Below are positions 1 to 11,900 of a DNA stretch of 64,000 nucleotides, piece after piece. Source of the DNA: Taenia hydatigena. Its lineage: Eukaryota > Platyhelminthes > Cestoda > Cyclophyllidea > Taeniidae. Positions within the stretch are counted from its first letter, which is position 1. The number at the start of each line of letters is the position of its first letter. The notes under the pieces were generated by a model, which made no database searches, was not told where the DNA came from, and saw nothing but the letters and a program-made list of their open reading frames with translations. Location of the stretch: the NCBI GenBank assembly GCA_036345935.2, contig JADWOT020000739.1, forward strand, positions 1 through 64,000. The letters are read 5' to 3'. A program made the position numbers and the translations under genes.

Positions 1-741
1 TTGATTGAATAATCTCACAAAGCGGTCCACCATTCGAGAATCAAAGTCCTCACCGCCCAAGTGCGTGTCACCACCAACCGCCTTCACTTCAAATTTTCCT
101 TTCTCAATGGACAAAATGGACACATCAAAGGTGCCGCCACCCAAATCGGAGATCAGCACATTGCGCTGCTTGTCGCTCCTTTTCTCTAAGCCATAGGCAA
201 TAGCCGCTGCTGTTGACTCATTGATGAGACGCAACACATTCAAGCCCGCCAATTTTCCTGCATCTATAGTGGTCTGCCGTTGATTAACCTTAAAGTACGC
301 CGGCATTGTAATTGCTGCGATCGTTACCTTCATATCCAAATAAGCCTCTGCTGTCTCCTTCATTTTCGACATCATTATAGATGAGATCTGGTCTGCAATA
401 AATTGCTCTGCCTTGCCGCGATTTCGTACTTCAATCTTCGGTATCCCTCTCGCATTTATAACCTTGAACGGCCAGTGCTTAATGCTTTCTTGCACTGCTT
501 CGTCATCGAAACGACGTCCTACTAGACGCTTAATGTCGAACACGGTATTGGTGGCGTTCATTGCCGCCTGATTCTTTGCGGCCTCACCGATGATACGTTC
601 GTTGTCTGCGAAGGCTACATAACTAGGCGTTGTGCGTGAACCTTTGTCGTTGGCAATGATTTCTACTCTGCCATTCTGAAACACGCCGACACATGAGAAG
701 ACTGTCCCCAAATCAATACCAATGGCTGGACTAGTTGCCAT
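1..741 (-). CDS. Divergent HSP70, N-terminal ATPase part (runs off window)
   Basis: Cytosolic-type Hsp70 chaperone, which binds ATP and helps proteins fold. Reading the minus strand from the ATG at 739-741 gives 247 codons with no stop, reaching the window edge; the rest of the ATPase domain and the substrate-binding domain lie outside. Seen: phosphate-loop motif [12 protein letters not shown] near residue 9, [10 protein letters not shown] near 70, [17 protein letters not shown] near 150, [15 protein letters not shown] near 180 and [12 protein letters not shown] near 205. Canonical Hsp70 has GTTYS where this has GTVFS, and VPAYFNDSQRQ where this has [11 protein letters not shown]. The lysine of the KRL motif is kept. 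No intron interrupts the coding part shown. Tapeworm genomes are known for expanded divergent HSP70 families, which fits. It could also be a recent pseudogene, but the frame is fully open here. Confidence 0.93.
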   Translation of the reverse strand, partial: MATSPAIGIDLGTVFSCVGVFQNGRVEIIANDKGSRTTPSYVAFADNERIIGEAAKNQAAMNATNTVFDIKRLVGRRFDDEAVQESIKHWPFKVINARGIPKIEVRNRGKAEQFIADQISSIMMSKMKETAEAYLDMKVTIAAITMPAYFKVNQRQTTIDAGKLAGLNVLRLINESTAAAIAYGLEKRSDKQRNVLISDLGGGTFDVSILSIEKGKFEVKAVGGDTHLGGEDFDSRMVDRFVRLFNQ

Positions 742-3700
742 ATCTTTACGGGATGTTCAACTACTTACGTGCACAGCTTGACAATGATGAATGCTACGAC
801 CATAACATCGCTTTACATCCACTAAGGCTGCTCTTCAGGAGCATATTTCCAATCCGCACTAATACTAAAATGCTTATACCCAACCAGAAGCTGCCATTGC
901 TTTCTGCCCCTTCTTCTCATTAGCTGACGAATACATACTCGCGAACGATGACGCACACTGCTGGCCCCAGGGTTGCGTCCTTGCAGGCTAGCCTTGGTGT
1001 GAGTAGTGGTGTGGAGACCATGCGGTAGTGTGGGTAACAGAAATGTAGGTGTAGAAGTGCCACGGTACCATTATGAATGTTTGTGAGAGGCACAAAGAAA
1101 ACCCCTCAGATGCGTTGTGTGCGCGTCTTCACATCCATAGAGTAGTAAAATAATTGCGTGCCCCCTTCACTTCACAGTGTCGAAGCGACTGTTGACTCGA
1201 TCTTTTACATTATTGCGCTTGAGAGTACTGAGATGAATGTTAATCGATGGCCTCTGTACTCATATTTGCAATAAAAACGCCTAGTTTCCCCTTCTGTCTT
1301 TGGCTTCCACCTGCCCTGACACTTATCATTATTCTCCGCCTTCTGACAGTCTAAGAGCTGGTCATTATCTATAAACATATGGACAGGTGCCAGTCATTTA
1401 CGAGATGGGTCATCCTTCCAAAGCGTTGCCTATTAATCATCAGGAAAGACGGAAACAACTCCACTAATAGGATGTTCTTTTGAGGCAAACGACACAAATC
1501 ATAAAATGAGAGTTGAGGTTTGCAAGCGATCATATTGATAATGAAGATGAAACCCTGCTTCAAACAGGAACAAAAATGTGTGACTTATATTCTATTTAAT
1601 GTACTGCTTGCGGATGAGCAGGGGCATGGCATAAAACCTGCACGATATTATGTTGATTGCAAATTAAACAGTTTTCTTCGTTGTTTGGTCCTGCGAAAAT
1701 TGCACAAACATCTGGTGATTTGGCATACTTGCTGAGAATATGCATGCACTTACCGATTGGAGTGATGTAAGTTGAGAATATGACGCGAGTTTTTCCGTGA
1801 TTAGTACGCGCAGGACTTTCGAATGTCTATCACAATAATACCAGTGCAAAAATTATTATCACAACCGGGACTGGCCTCATCTTTCACTTTGCTTAATGCT
1901 AAATGAAACAATACTAGGTGCCCTAATTTTGCAAGTGGACACGAGGTGTAAGTTCCGCAGCATAAATTCGCAAACATTTTAGAGACTGGCTAGTAAGCGC
2001 AGTGATGCACTGTGTACTTCTCGAGGCTGCATTAAAATTTGCCATGGACCTACAAATTAAATCTACCAGCCATCTTAAGGGAGCACTTAGCCCAACATGA
2101 ATGCGAAAGCCATTGGCCAAAAAGGGGAGCGTTGGCGCGTGTCATATCGCGTTTCATCTCACTTCGTAAACGGCCAGTAGTAGTATGGCTTTAATTTTAT
2201 TAGACAGCAGTAGATTTGAGGCAATGGATTTCAATACGGATTTTACAGCACTTAAGATTATAGGTTCGGCCTTGAGCGCTAGCACTGCTCGACAGAATTT
2301 TACACTTAACAGATTAGCCGACTTCTTGCTACTGCATTTCATCTGTTTAACGCAATAACAAGCGCCTTATTCAAACAGTCAAAGACAATGCGAATAAAGA
2401 GACTTGGGTGCTTAAGAGAATTGGTAGCATTCCAACGTAGGAATTACGGCACGGTCATTTGAAGACACCCTAGCCACACCTGAATCAAGTGAATCCACCC
2501 AACGGATGATGTGATTTTGGCTACGTCAGCGTTCATCGCTTTTACGGTGCCTGTTTATGAGCCATACTATTTGCCTATTCTTATTTCTCCCACAACTCAA
2601 GTACGTAGTAATAATACTGATTCCTTTTGGTCTTCTATGTTCGCAGCATGCTGCGAACTCTTGATTAACTTTACCCCTTCAACATTTTTCTAATATCCTG
2701 CCTGTTTTATTTCACTTTCTTTACATATGCTAGAAGTGAACTCGTAGAGGTTCCACCCAGTGATTGAAAAACAGGAAATTGTGAGAAACTCGTACAGAAC
2801 TTAGTTTCGTTAGTCCACCAAGGAACACGTAATGGTTTCGCCTTGTTATTGAATATTAGCCCGATTTAAGTGAGTTAGAGTTTGCTAGATTCATTGTTTA
2901 TGCCTAACTCCCTGACGTTAATCAAACTGTCATAAATGGTGCTGCGTAATAGTTGCAAATGTGGATATGGCAACCTTGCACATTTCTGCAATGATGGACA
3001 ATGCCAGCATCACAGACGTATATTGTGTAGCAAAAAGTACCCCCTTCAACTCCATCGCAATGAGTGCACACAAATAAGCTAAATAAAGTTGAAAAACTAG
3101 CCTGCGTATAATTGTTCACCTTTCCTCCGACCTAAACTTTTGGCAAAAGTGTCCTTTTATAGACGTTTATCAAGATGCGTGTGCATAATTACCTGTCTGT
3201 CTACCTCCGTTCGCTCACCATACCCAACTACACGTGTATTTGAGGAAGGATGCAGGAAGGAGTGACAGTTTTAAGAGAGTATTTATAGCAAAAGTAAGTA
3301 GCCGTGAAACGTACCAGAAATAGCCATTCTGTCCTACATTCTCCATGTGCAAACTACATGATCAAGTAGATTGATTGCCATGGCAACACTGAACTGCTTT
3401 CGCCTAAACCCACAAAGCAGCAAGGTGGAACAAGACGGAAAACGGAAGATACTGCATTTTTAATTTCTACCAGCAAGAAAAGGCACAATACGTAAAGTGC
3501 ATGCGAAACGAGAACTGCAACGATGATTGCTGTTTTAATTTTAATTTCGACAGATAAAACCCATTCGCTTGATCGGACAAAGTAAACAACAAGAGCACTA
3601 AACACGCGAAAACTTCTAACGAAGTGGTAGACCCAATAAAAGTAGCCCAGGAGACAGTGCGAAGTCAAAAACCGGCCATTAGGTCGTTTCTATTGCCTAC

Positions 3701-6191
3701 TGTACACTTCAATAATTCTCGACCATGCCTTATGTGATGGGCTGCGCATAGAGCAAAATAACGGAATTCATGACCAAGCGGGGGACAAACACGAAAAATG
3801 CTGTCTTGAGGACTTGTGCAAATGAAGTGCAATCTTACACAACATAAATTACCCTATTTTGAGTCATTTTTATCACACCCAACAGGAGTGGGACCACCCG
3901 ATGGATTATGAAATGCGGGAGTAATTATCAGACGAGTTGCGTGTTGACTGGCATAGTGGAGCCATATTTTTGTGGTTCTTGTGTCAACAGTCATCGTTTG
4001 TAAGCGCAACTAAACTCGGCTAATAGGAAAAATTAGGGCAAATAGAAGCTACTACCCAAGTTAATGGGAAACCGCTTCACTTCTATCAAATGAACCGCAA
4101 CGAAAACCGAGGAAACAAAAGCACAAAATTACATAAAGGCTGACAGCAATGTAAGAGTGGCAGTAGTAATGATGATTAAAATGTCTAATTCAAATAGTAT
4201 GAGCTGAACAAAAAAACTAGTTGGGACTATTCCTAGAGGTTACTAGTGTAATCACTTCATATGCACGATCAAATGAATAACTCGGTTGCGACTATATTGA
4301 TAAGGGACGGCCAAAGTGTAGAGTAGTCGCAGAATTTTTGCAGAGAGCCGAGCTAAGCACACAGGATGAGAAACTGGCCAAAGAAAAAGAGAACTTTTAT
4401 GCTGTCAGACAGGAACTACGTATTCCAGATAATGCGTTGTGGCCACTCACGAAGCTTCCATCCTCCAATGCCTGCTGAAAACCCCAATAGTGGTTTTCGA
4501 TCATAATATCGTATACTACATTTGATGATGTCCTCTCCTTTATCAAAATATTCAGGATTACGAAGCCAATGTGGCGACTACCCTAAGCCGATGTTGATTT
4601 CAGGCAAAACCTTTCACCGGTACCTGCAAATCTTGGTCAATATCTCAGAACATACCCTCTTTAAACGCGGGCTAGCACTCAATGAATACCAGAGTGATCG
4701 TCGCATTCTTTACAGGTGTAGAAAATTATTGCGTGCCTTTTGTTGTAGGTTTCATAAGGGTCGCAAAAACCATTGCAGTACCCGTGCTCTCTCATCAACA
4801 CTACTAAATAAACAGTGTTCTTGTCTCAATTTCCTGCTCGCATTAGATGTACAATGGCTGAGACGTAATCAAGAAATACATCTTTGTGTGTTTGCAAAAA
4901 TTAGACATTTGTTAGTGCTTTCTACCAAATCAGTGGGTAATTAATTGTGGTTGGCTTCTTTTTAGCTTTTTGTCTTCTTACTAATTCTTCAACAGTAATT
5001 TATCTTAACTCGATGCGTACTTAAATGCATCTTATTCTTTTGGAGTATTTAAACACGAACTTTGCCATCAAACGTACAGTGCTTTGGCTCAAATTCCTTA
5101 GCCACCCAGAAATATAAACACGCGAGCACATCTATTAGGAGGTGCGGAACGATACATGAATCGCTAAAGAATCTTCTCTTTGTAATTCCACAAATAGAAA
5201 TTGCGAGTCAAATGATCGGCATCTTGATGGACACGCAAACGAACATGTCAGAGAAGCATCGCAAGTCGCTGATCAGGAGGGTAAAATAAGAAAAGAAGGG
5301 AAAAGGAATTTGTGGGTGCCAAAATAGACAGTCGACATAGCATGTAGGTGTGAGGAGCATCGGATCATTCCCAACCATTTCAGCATGAAAGGGTATCCAT
5401 TGCTGACGTAGAAGTGCTTAGAGGCCAAAATTGAGGGCAGCTGAGATAGCAAAGACTAAAAAATTAGCGTAGAAAATAGGCTTGCACTAATTACCTTTCT
5501 GCATTGGCCATCAAAACTTAGTTAGGACTTCACGGACCGGGTGGTGACTCTATTTCTATTGAGGTGACAAATTAGCAGCTGTCAGCTCTAAATTCATCGG
5601 TGCAGCCCACCGCTTTTACTTGATTCAGAGTTTTATCCGGTTCAATAACTGCAGATAAGGAAGAATGCATAGCGTTCGTGCTGCACAAAGCTGCAAAAAT
5701 CCTGCTTATTCTAGCAGAAGTAGCCCACTCACTGGTAGATATGCTTCAAGACAGTTCTGTGGGACTGCCATTTTGCAGCGTTTGATGATAGAATGTTGAA
5801 GACCTTCAGCTAGGACAGCTGTATGGAAGACACAAACCACTTCCGATGCGGAAGTGCGTTGTTGTGGATTCTCTGGCCCTTCAAAAGTGGAGTATCTTAG
5901 CAACAACAATCTGTAGAGGAGGGATCTCGTATCCGCCACACGTGAGAATAGGTAGCTACTAAAGAGGGATGCAAAAGATGTCCTTGTCGCTACCACCAAT
6001 GCAATGCTTAGCAGCTCTCCCACGCCCAGAATCTACTCTAAACTGGAGGTGTTTGTTCGAGTGGCCTGCATCTTATCGATTGCTTTCAACAACCCACAAC
6101 CAACTTCCTCGTTGTGTGCGACCTAATTTGTTAATGCAAACAGAGAAGTAAAGACCGACCGTAAACAGAAAAGAACATTCTAACTTAATAC
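742..6191. other. Intergenic stretch, no gene recognised
   Basis: It begins with the upstream flank of the HSP70 gene; I see no convincing heat-shock element array or TATA box there. Open frames are short, the longest being about 140 codons at 4522-4944 (+), without exon-like flanks or a recognisable motif. One perfect 20-bp palindrome lies at 2639-2658 and is listed separately. Confidence 0.5.
2639..2658. repeat. Perfect 20-bp palindrome
   Basis: The sequence GTTCGCAGCATGCTGCGAAC equals its own reverse complement over all 20 positions; the next flanking pair (T/T) does not match. A dimeric DNA-binding protein could use such a site, but no gene lies close by and function is unknown. Confidence 0.9.
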
Positions 6192-6197
6192 TTTATT
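6192..6197 (-). terminator. Polyadenylation signal (AATAAA) of the membrane protein gene
   Basis: The plus strand reads TTTATT here, which is AATAAA on the minus strand. It lies about 280 nt past the stop codon at 6478-6480, a normal 3' UTR distance, and supports this as the 3' end of the gene read from 8170 down to 6478. Confidence 0.5.
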
Positions 6198-6477
6198 AGA
6201 TGCTGAGAACAAGACAAAACCACATTTAACGAATTCAAAAGCACTGAGCATTATGTTGATGCCTGGTGAGAGTGACTCAAAGATTAGACAGGTGCTTTTA
6301 AAATTAAAGTATCTGAATGAAGGGATTATGATGCAGAATGAAGAAATTCGCACATGCCCGAATGCAGAAATACGACGAGAAGATGAGAAGAGCATTGTGG
6401 AACATCTTACTCCCATCTCCTTCCACCCTTTGTCCTCCCTTATGGGCTACCCGGCACCCACGCAAAAGCCAATGAGC

Positions 6478-6603
6478 TCACCATAAAAGTCGACCACTGC
6501 CCATTGAAATGAAGTGATATGCACAAAAAGCAATGCAGCACAAGGTCAACACTTTCCAAACAGATAATCGCTCCAGCAAACGAGAAATCCTTCGCGCCTT
6601 CCA
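6478..6603 (-). CDS. Membrane protein gene, last exon
   Basis: The minus strand has a pyrimidine-rich acceptor (TTTCTTTCTAG) just before 6603. The exon reads in phase 0 from the preceding exon: a basic stretch WKARRISRLLERLS, then a hydrophobic run VLTLCCIAFCAYHFI that could be a membrane segment, ending GSGRLLW and a TGA at 6478-6480. A GTGAGC donor at 6476-6481 would allow further splicing, but the attempt I made (acceptor near 6.29 kb) met a stop at the junction, so I take this as the terminal exon. The family is not recognised. Confidence 0.5.
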   Translation of the reverse strand, partial: WKARRISRLLERLSVWKVLTLCCIAFCAYHFISMGSGRLLW

Positions 6604-6937
6604 CTAGAAAGAAAGCACCCTGTTTTTCAAGTGGTCGAACGATACCAGAGCTTGAGTGCCACGGAAGGTTGAGCAGCAGTGGTGGAGCGAATGCAGACAG
6701 GCTTGATCCCACTACTCATCACCAGTGGGCGGAAATAGGTGCACGCGCAATTAACTTCAGCGTAAATCGACACTCCATGCACCAATCACCCACTACATCG
6801 CAAACGCGATGACACTACAGCAACCGCACTCGCAACCCATGTCCCACCATGACTGCCTTCTGCCACAAGATTGACCGATTTGCAACGATGAATGCTTTTA
6901 ATAGGGGTCCGACTTTGGTGAGAAGCCGAATACTTAC

Positions 6938-7153
6938 CCGCTGCCACGCATCGATAATCACGGGGTTTCGTTCACTGGAAGGGCAGGCAATCCACTCAGT
7001 GGCAAACATGCAAACAGTGCGCATGCTAGTTCTCACTGGAGACGGGATTGTTCTGGGGTAGTTCAAGACCGTCTTCATGGGTTTGGTAGGTTCAATCATT
7101 TCATGAATGTGCGAACACATTGACAACCGCAATTCTCCTCGAACAAATTCGTA
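6938..7153 (-). CDS. Membrane protein gene, internal exon
   Basis: This is the best-supported exon of the gene. The acceptor is AAAATCTCAG before 7153 and the donor is CAGCGG|GTAAGT at 6937. It is 216 nt, exactly 72 codons, phase 0 at both ends, and the frame is open. The peptide starts YEFVRGELRLSMCSHIHEM, contains TIPSPVRTSMRTVCMFATEW, and ends SSERNPVIIDAWQR. It has six Met and several Cys and Arg but no motif I can name. The overlapping plus-strand open frame at 6849-7061 is probably a shadow, because only the minus strand has paired splice sites. Confidence 0.6.
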
Positions 7154-7677
7154 CTGAGATTTTGGAAGTACCACAGAAACAACAAAATACTGCCAAGTTT
7201 CCTTTCCTTTCTAAAAATACTTCCCCACCAATTACCTTGCGTCTGCAGTAAAGCCGTAAAAGAAAGAGGTAGGGAGGTAGTGAGTTCGACAAAATGGGAC
7301 AAGAGACAATTGGGTACACCGAAAAAGAGAAGAATCGAGTACTAGACAGGCAACTCTACAGAGGGAAAGGTAACAGCTCTCCCTCCTTTGTCTACATACC
7401 TACTCAAATCTCTACTAACTAATTAGCCACATAAACAGGTAAGTGGAAAGTAAGTAAGCGAACGAATCTTAATGCTTGCCAATGCACAAAAAAACATGTA
7501 GGATCAGACCCGCATCTACGACTCGTTAATTAACTATTAGCCCACTGACAAGGCAAATTACTTCTACGCAGCGACTACCACATCTCTATTACAGCGGGAT
7601 TACACACCGAGATGATTAGTGTGTTGCCTACAGGGCAGTTACCATAACACTGTGTCTTTACTAAACGCCTCAGTTAC

Positions 7678-7897
7678 GAGCATTCCCGAGGCTATTATCC
7701 TAAGAAGCTTCATACGGTGCTTTCGATAAAGACACCAAACAAAGCCAGATTCAAGCAATGTAGCGCTCTTTGCATCATCTCCATTCCATCCTCCATAGAC
7801 ACAATAACAACTGCGAATGAACCGACGAAATCTCCTGACAGTTTCATAAAATTTGATTGAGTCTAAAATAGCACACGGATTCCGAAAAAATGCAAAG
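7678..7897 (-). CDS. Membrane protein gene, internal exon
   Basis: A long pyrimidine tract (positions 7905-7940, minus strand) leads to an AG at 7898-7899. Using it, the exon begins with one nucleotide that completes the codon left by the exon at 8028-8170 and then runs 73 codons, ending phase 0 at a GTAACT donor, which suits the next exon at 7153. The peptide includes FAFFRNPCAILDSIKFYETV, then a basic patch VRRFRRFIRS, and YGGWNGDDAKSATLLESG. The donor is not perfect and other GT sites exist, so the 3' edge is less certain than the frame. Unidentified. Confidence 0.45.
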
Positions 7898-8027
7898 CTT
7901 TCTTGGAAGTTGGAAGACAAGAGGAAGAGAGAAAAGAGCGGCAAACCTTCTGATTAGGAGTGTATTGGCTGGAGCATGCTTAGTTGGCCCCCTCATGCAC
8001 GGTGCATCAACTACCGGTATGACTTAC

Positions 8028-8170
8028 AAGGAAGAACTCTTAATTGGAGGTAAGAATTGTGTCTCATTGCAGGCAGTTGCAAGAGATATGATGCCAATTA
8101 ATGCATCAATGCTTGGCGTCCAGTATGCTCCATTAGCTAACAGTAGCACCAGCGCATTCAAGTAAACACA
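8028..8170 (-). CDS. Membrane protein gene, transmembrane exon
   Basis: The donor is CTTCCTT|GTAAGT at 8027 and a candidate acceptor (AAGCTGTCAG) precedes 8170. The only open frame gives YLNALVLLLANGAYWTPS, then IDALIGIISLATACNETQFL, then PPIKSSS: two hydrophobic stretches typical of a membrane protein, with an N-glycosylation-like NET site. It ends in phase 2, matching the exon that starts at 7897. A nearby alternative acceptor (TAAAAG, giving CQC before VYLNAL) would fit an upstream phase-2 exon at 8561-8677. Confidence 0.5.
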
Positions 8171-8560
8171 CTGACAGCTTTTACTTGTATTTATTAAGAA
8201 TCTTATGCGCATGCACACTTCAATGAAAAGCAAAACAAGTGGCACGATTAGTTACGAAAGTGAGCGAATTCAGCCAGGGACATGATTGGAGGCTACTGAG
8301 CACAAACACTAGCCTTGCTAATGTTTAATGGACATCAGTAGTGGCAAAACGCCTACTCGAGATCCGCACAAACAAGCGGACCACACAACGAAGGAAAAAG
8401 TAGAAGGTGGCCCTAACGAAGGTACAGTTAGCCGTAAGTCACCCAAGTGTGTTGCAGGTGCAAAAGACTACACTTAATGACAAAGAGGCAGGCCAAATCA
8501 AACTGAATGAATAAAAAAAATGCTATGCAAACAGATGTATGCATGATTGTGTGCACTTAC

Positions 8561-8677
8561 AATTTGGCGAATTCCCTCCCTTGTACATCCACACTCTCAA
8601 CTTGCACCGACGATTGGCACTTTCTGTCATCGACGTCATGAGCGTGGGAATTACCGCATCGCGCTGCACTTAGCCGA
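8561..8677 (-). CDS. Possible upstream exon of the membrane protein gene
   Basis: The minus strand has the donor AAATT|GTAAGT at 8560 and an AG just before 8677. The open frame through it reads RLSAARCGNSHAHDVDDRKC and then QSSVQVESVDVQGREFAKL. It starts and ends in phase 2. It would join a further candidate exon at about 8873-8938 (donor GTAAGT, peptide GWDVDMQPTSPLNYAPLCC). The acceptor has a weak pyrimidine tract and no motif is recognised, so this may be chance. Confidence 0.25.
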
Positions 8678-8939
8678 CTTCCAAGCATTTCACAAAGAGT
8701 GTACGCAGTTGGCATACCGCATCAAGTGTGCTCTCGTCTTCGTTTTCATTGCCCTAGTTCGGGCTTCTAGCTCACCTATTACCTCAGCCACGGGATCTTA
8801 AGCCGAAAAACATCTCCGTGAAACGTAAAAGGAGTAATCGCATTCGTAATAAGGTAGTGCGATAAACTTACCAACTAAAGCAGCAGAGTGGCGCATAGTT
8901 TAAGGGTGATGTGGGCTGCATATCGACATCCCACCCCTA

Positions 8940-11900
8940 GCAGAACCTCTACTACCTCGCCTTGTGTTTGTTCAAATTGCGTTTGCTGATGCTGCAAATG
9001 AGCCGATTCAGTCTGCCAATGGAGAGAAGCTCGCTCACGCGCCCTCTTGGAAGACGCCACAACTGTATCCGCGCTACACCCCATAAAAGCGATATATTCC
9101 ACCTAAATGGATGGTAGAACAACTTGTGTGATACAATTGGCAAAGTGTAATTGTAAGAAGACATGAAGACGAAAAGCAATGACGGTCCTTCTCCTTTAAG
9201 ATGCATATTAAGAATGTTGTGTACAAAAATACCAAAGACGCTTAAAAATGAAATCTGTTGTCACCTGAACAAGGAGCAGTGCGACAGAAAATTTCAATTT
9301 AAAATTCCGTCCCATTCAGTTCCCATCAAAGCTCATTTATTGCGTTTAAATCTGTCTCCGATTCTGTGTTATCATTCACACCAAAAAATGCAATTAATTT
9401 GATGGATTACCCTTACCCTATGAACAAATGGAACCCATCCATTGTAATCAGTTAAGAGCACTCAACACGTACAGACATAACACATACCCCAAAGATGACC
9501 TTGAAGAAAACAAATCAACCAATCCATTGGGAAGTGGAATCATAATGCTATAAATCTTTGTGAAAAAGCAAATGTGCACAAGCTTCTAAACATTTGCGTT
9601 AAAATACTTTTAAACAAAAGCTGCACAATGGTTTAGGATCGACACGCACAAGAGTATAGGAGAGATTTTAAAGTGTGATTACATATTTCCTTTCTAAAAG
9701 AAAAGAAAATATATAAGCAAAGTAGTTTGTATGCATTAAGATTGTAGCGTCCTGAGACTTTTTTGACGGCAAAAGATGGCGGTTAGGGCAGTACGGCCAC
9801 CTCTGTGACCTTGACGGAAGTCGGTAGTTCTAACAAACAAAGTACTACAAAGATAATGCAATTTTATAAAGGGAATGAAAAATGGTAAGCTTTTGTTTAT
9901 ATATGCTGTGTCCCTAAACTGTCTGGAAGATATAATAAGACAGGATTCCTAGGAAAATTTCCACATTTGGCTCACAGAAAGCGATTGGAACCTCTAGCCT
10001 ACCTCACAAACTAGTTTGCTTGGCCTATGCAAAACGATTATCCTGCGCTGGTAACCAAGACCGACACTCATCCTGCCCCTCGCGCCAGCAATCGCAGCGT
10101 ACTCACAATTAGAATAAATACGCCCACGTGAAAAGCGAGCCACTCATCTGAATTTCGTGCAGCCATAAAGCTACTTTACTCTTTTGCCATTTTTTACCAT
10201 GGTTATTTGATTGGATTTGGAAATTCGGTCACCTTGGGAAATGGACTCAGAGATAGGGAATTTTGCTTACCATTACGCGTGCCTGCAGCTGGACGCAGGG
10301 ACCTATGCCTGAAACCAGGTTTCCGAATCGGAATATGGAATCAAACACAATTTTATAGATACATAGTCTTGCGCACTTTCACATTTTTAGCATCTCTGTG
10401 CGGATGTGGTTAGAAGCGCCATGGCGAATTTCAAGGAGGTTCAGAACTGTGCCGATTCGGATGCTAATAACATTTTAAGGGGATTCTGATGTGAAGAAGC
10501 TGCTGAAGGAAGACGGCATCGTATTCAGCCACTTTCTTATGGGTCGTCAGCGATTCTTCCGTTAGTATCAAAACGCGCCCTTTTTACCTTAACGGTAGAA
10601 ATCATAATGGATTATCGTCAAGATTGGGTTCGCTTTCCGCCACCACTAGTATATCACCCCAACACTTACCTAAGGATAAAAGAACACAAAATGCCAAAAC
10701 GAAGAATTTGTATTTGGGGTTGGATCGGTGTTTCTAATTAACCATTGAACAATAAGTACACCTCAGAAGAAGTAATCTGTTACATCCTGAAGTGGCCGAT
10801 TAGGAGAAAGGTAAATGAGAACATTATCATGCTTATCAAAATAATATCTTTTCCTTCTTTAGCATAACAGCAGGCACAGAAGAAATGCATCATTAAGCCT
10901 TTGTTACATGTGGTAGATGAATATGAAGACCACTGATCCCCTTCACCATGCAGGTTAATTAATTGCAGTCAATGAGAACTGGTACAGAACTGGAGATTGG
11001 GATACTAAGACCATCCCTGCTTTCGGACACTCTGACCACTCATCTAATGCAAGGCTCTATTCGCTTGCCCAATTTTCAACCCGGTGGTGCGTGCATAACA
11101 GCATGAGTATTGCATAGCCTCCTTATCTATTCGAGCTCCGTATTTAGTGCCATCCCCATGAGCTGCTTTTGATTTTGTCATCGAGCGGTTTCCTATCTTT
11201 CGCTAGTGCAAACACCTCGCCTTCGTATCCGACTGGTGGTGTACCCTTGTAGGGCGCATTTTGTGGCGCTGAATGTTTATTGGCTGAGCACGGAGTTGCG
11301 CATTGTAGGCAAAGGTAGTTCGTAGGTAAGAGAATCTCCACTACTCAAAGCGCGTCTTCGATTCATTGGGGGTGAAATTTACGGTATGGTATATGCATTT
11401 GTACGGGGTTGCCATCTCGGTAGACGTTGGTCCTATTCAGTCAGCCTTAATTTTCTTTTGGGTGGTGTGGGACACAAGGTGCCGCTCTGTGATGCCTAAA
11501 ACTTTCCTTATTATTACTTTAGGGTAGTAATGGTTGCGACCTCTGCGATTATTAGCAAGGTATCGAAGGGTATCTTGAGTTTAAGGGCCTGTGGGCATAG
11601 TGAACGGTAGAAACTTAGTTGATTTATGAACCGTAGCCCTGTATGCGAGAAGATTATGTCTTATGCTTAAATTCAATCTTCAGATCGTGCAACCTTAATG
11701 GAAGCGTTTAGAAGTCCGATTAGAGTTAATTCGTCCGTTGTCATGCCGGCATGCAGGTCTGAGAAGACATGCGTAATTTTGTAAAAGTCGACTTTTGAAA
11801 TTGGAACCTTGATCACTTAAGCACTTTTGACTCAGTCTGAACTTGAACCGGGAAGTTCAGCAATCTTAATCTATATAAAGGTTTATGCAGCCCTCCTGGA

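Noticed and set aside
760..775. GTAAGT donor word just upstream of the HSP70 ATG on the minus strand
   Set aside because: Using it would place the ATG inside an intron; the coding frame is clean from the ATG, so it is probably chance.
742..900. Heat-shock element array upstream of the HSP70 gene
   Set aside because: Only isolated GAA/TTC triplets are present, not the alternating spaced array.
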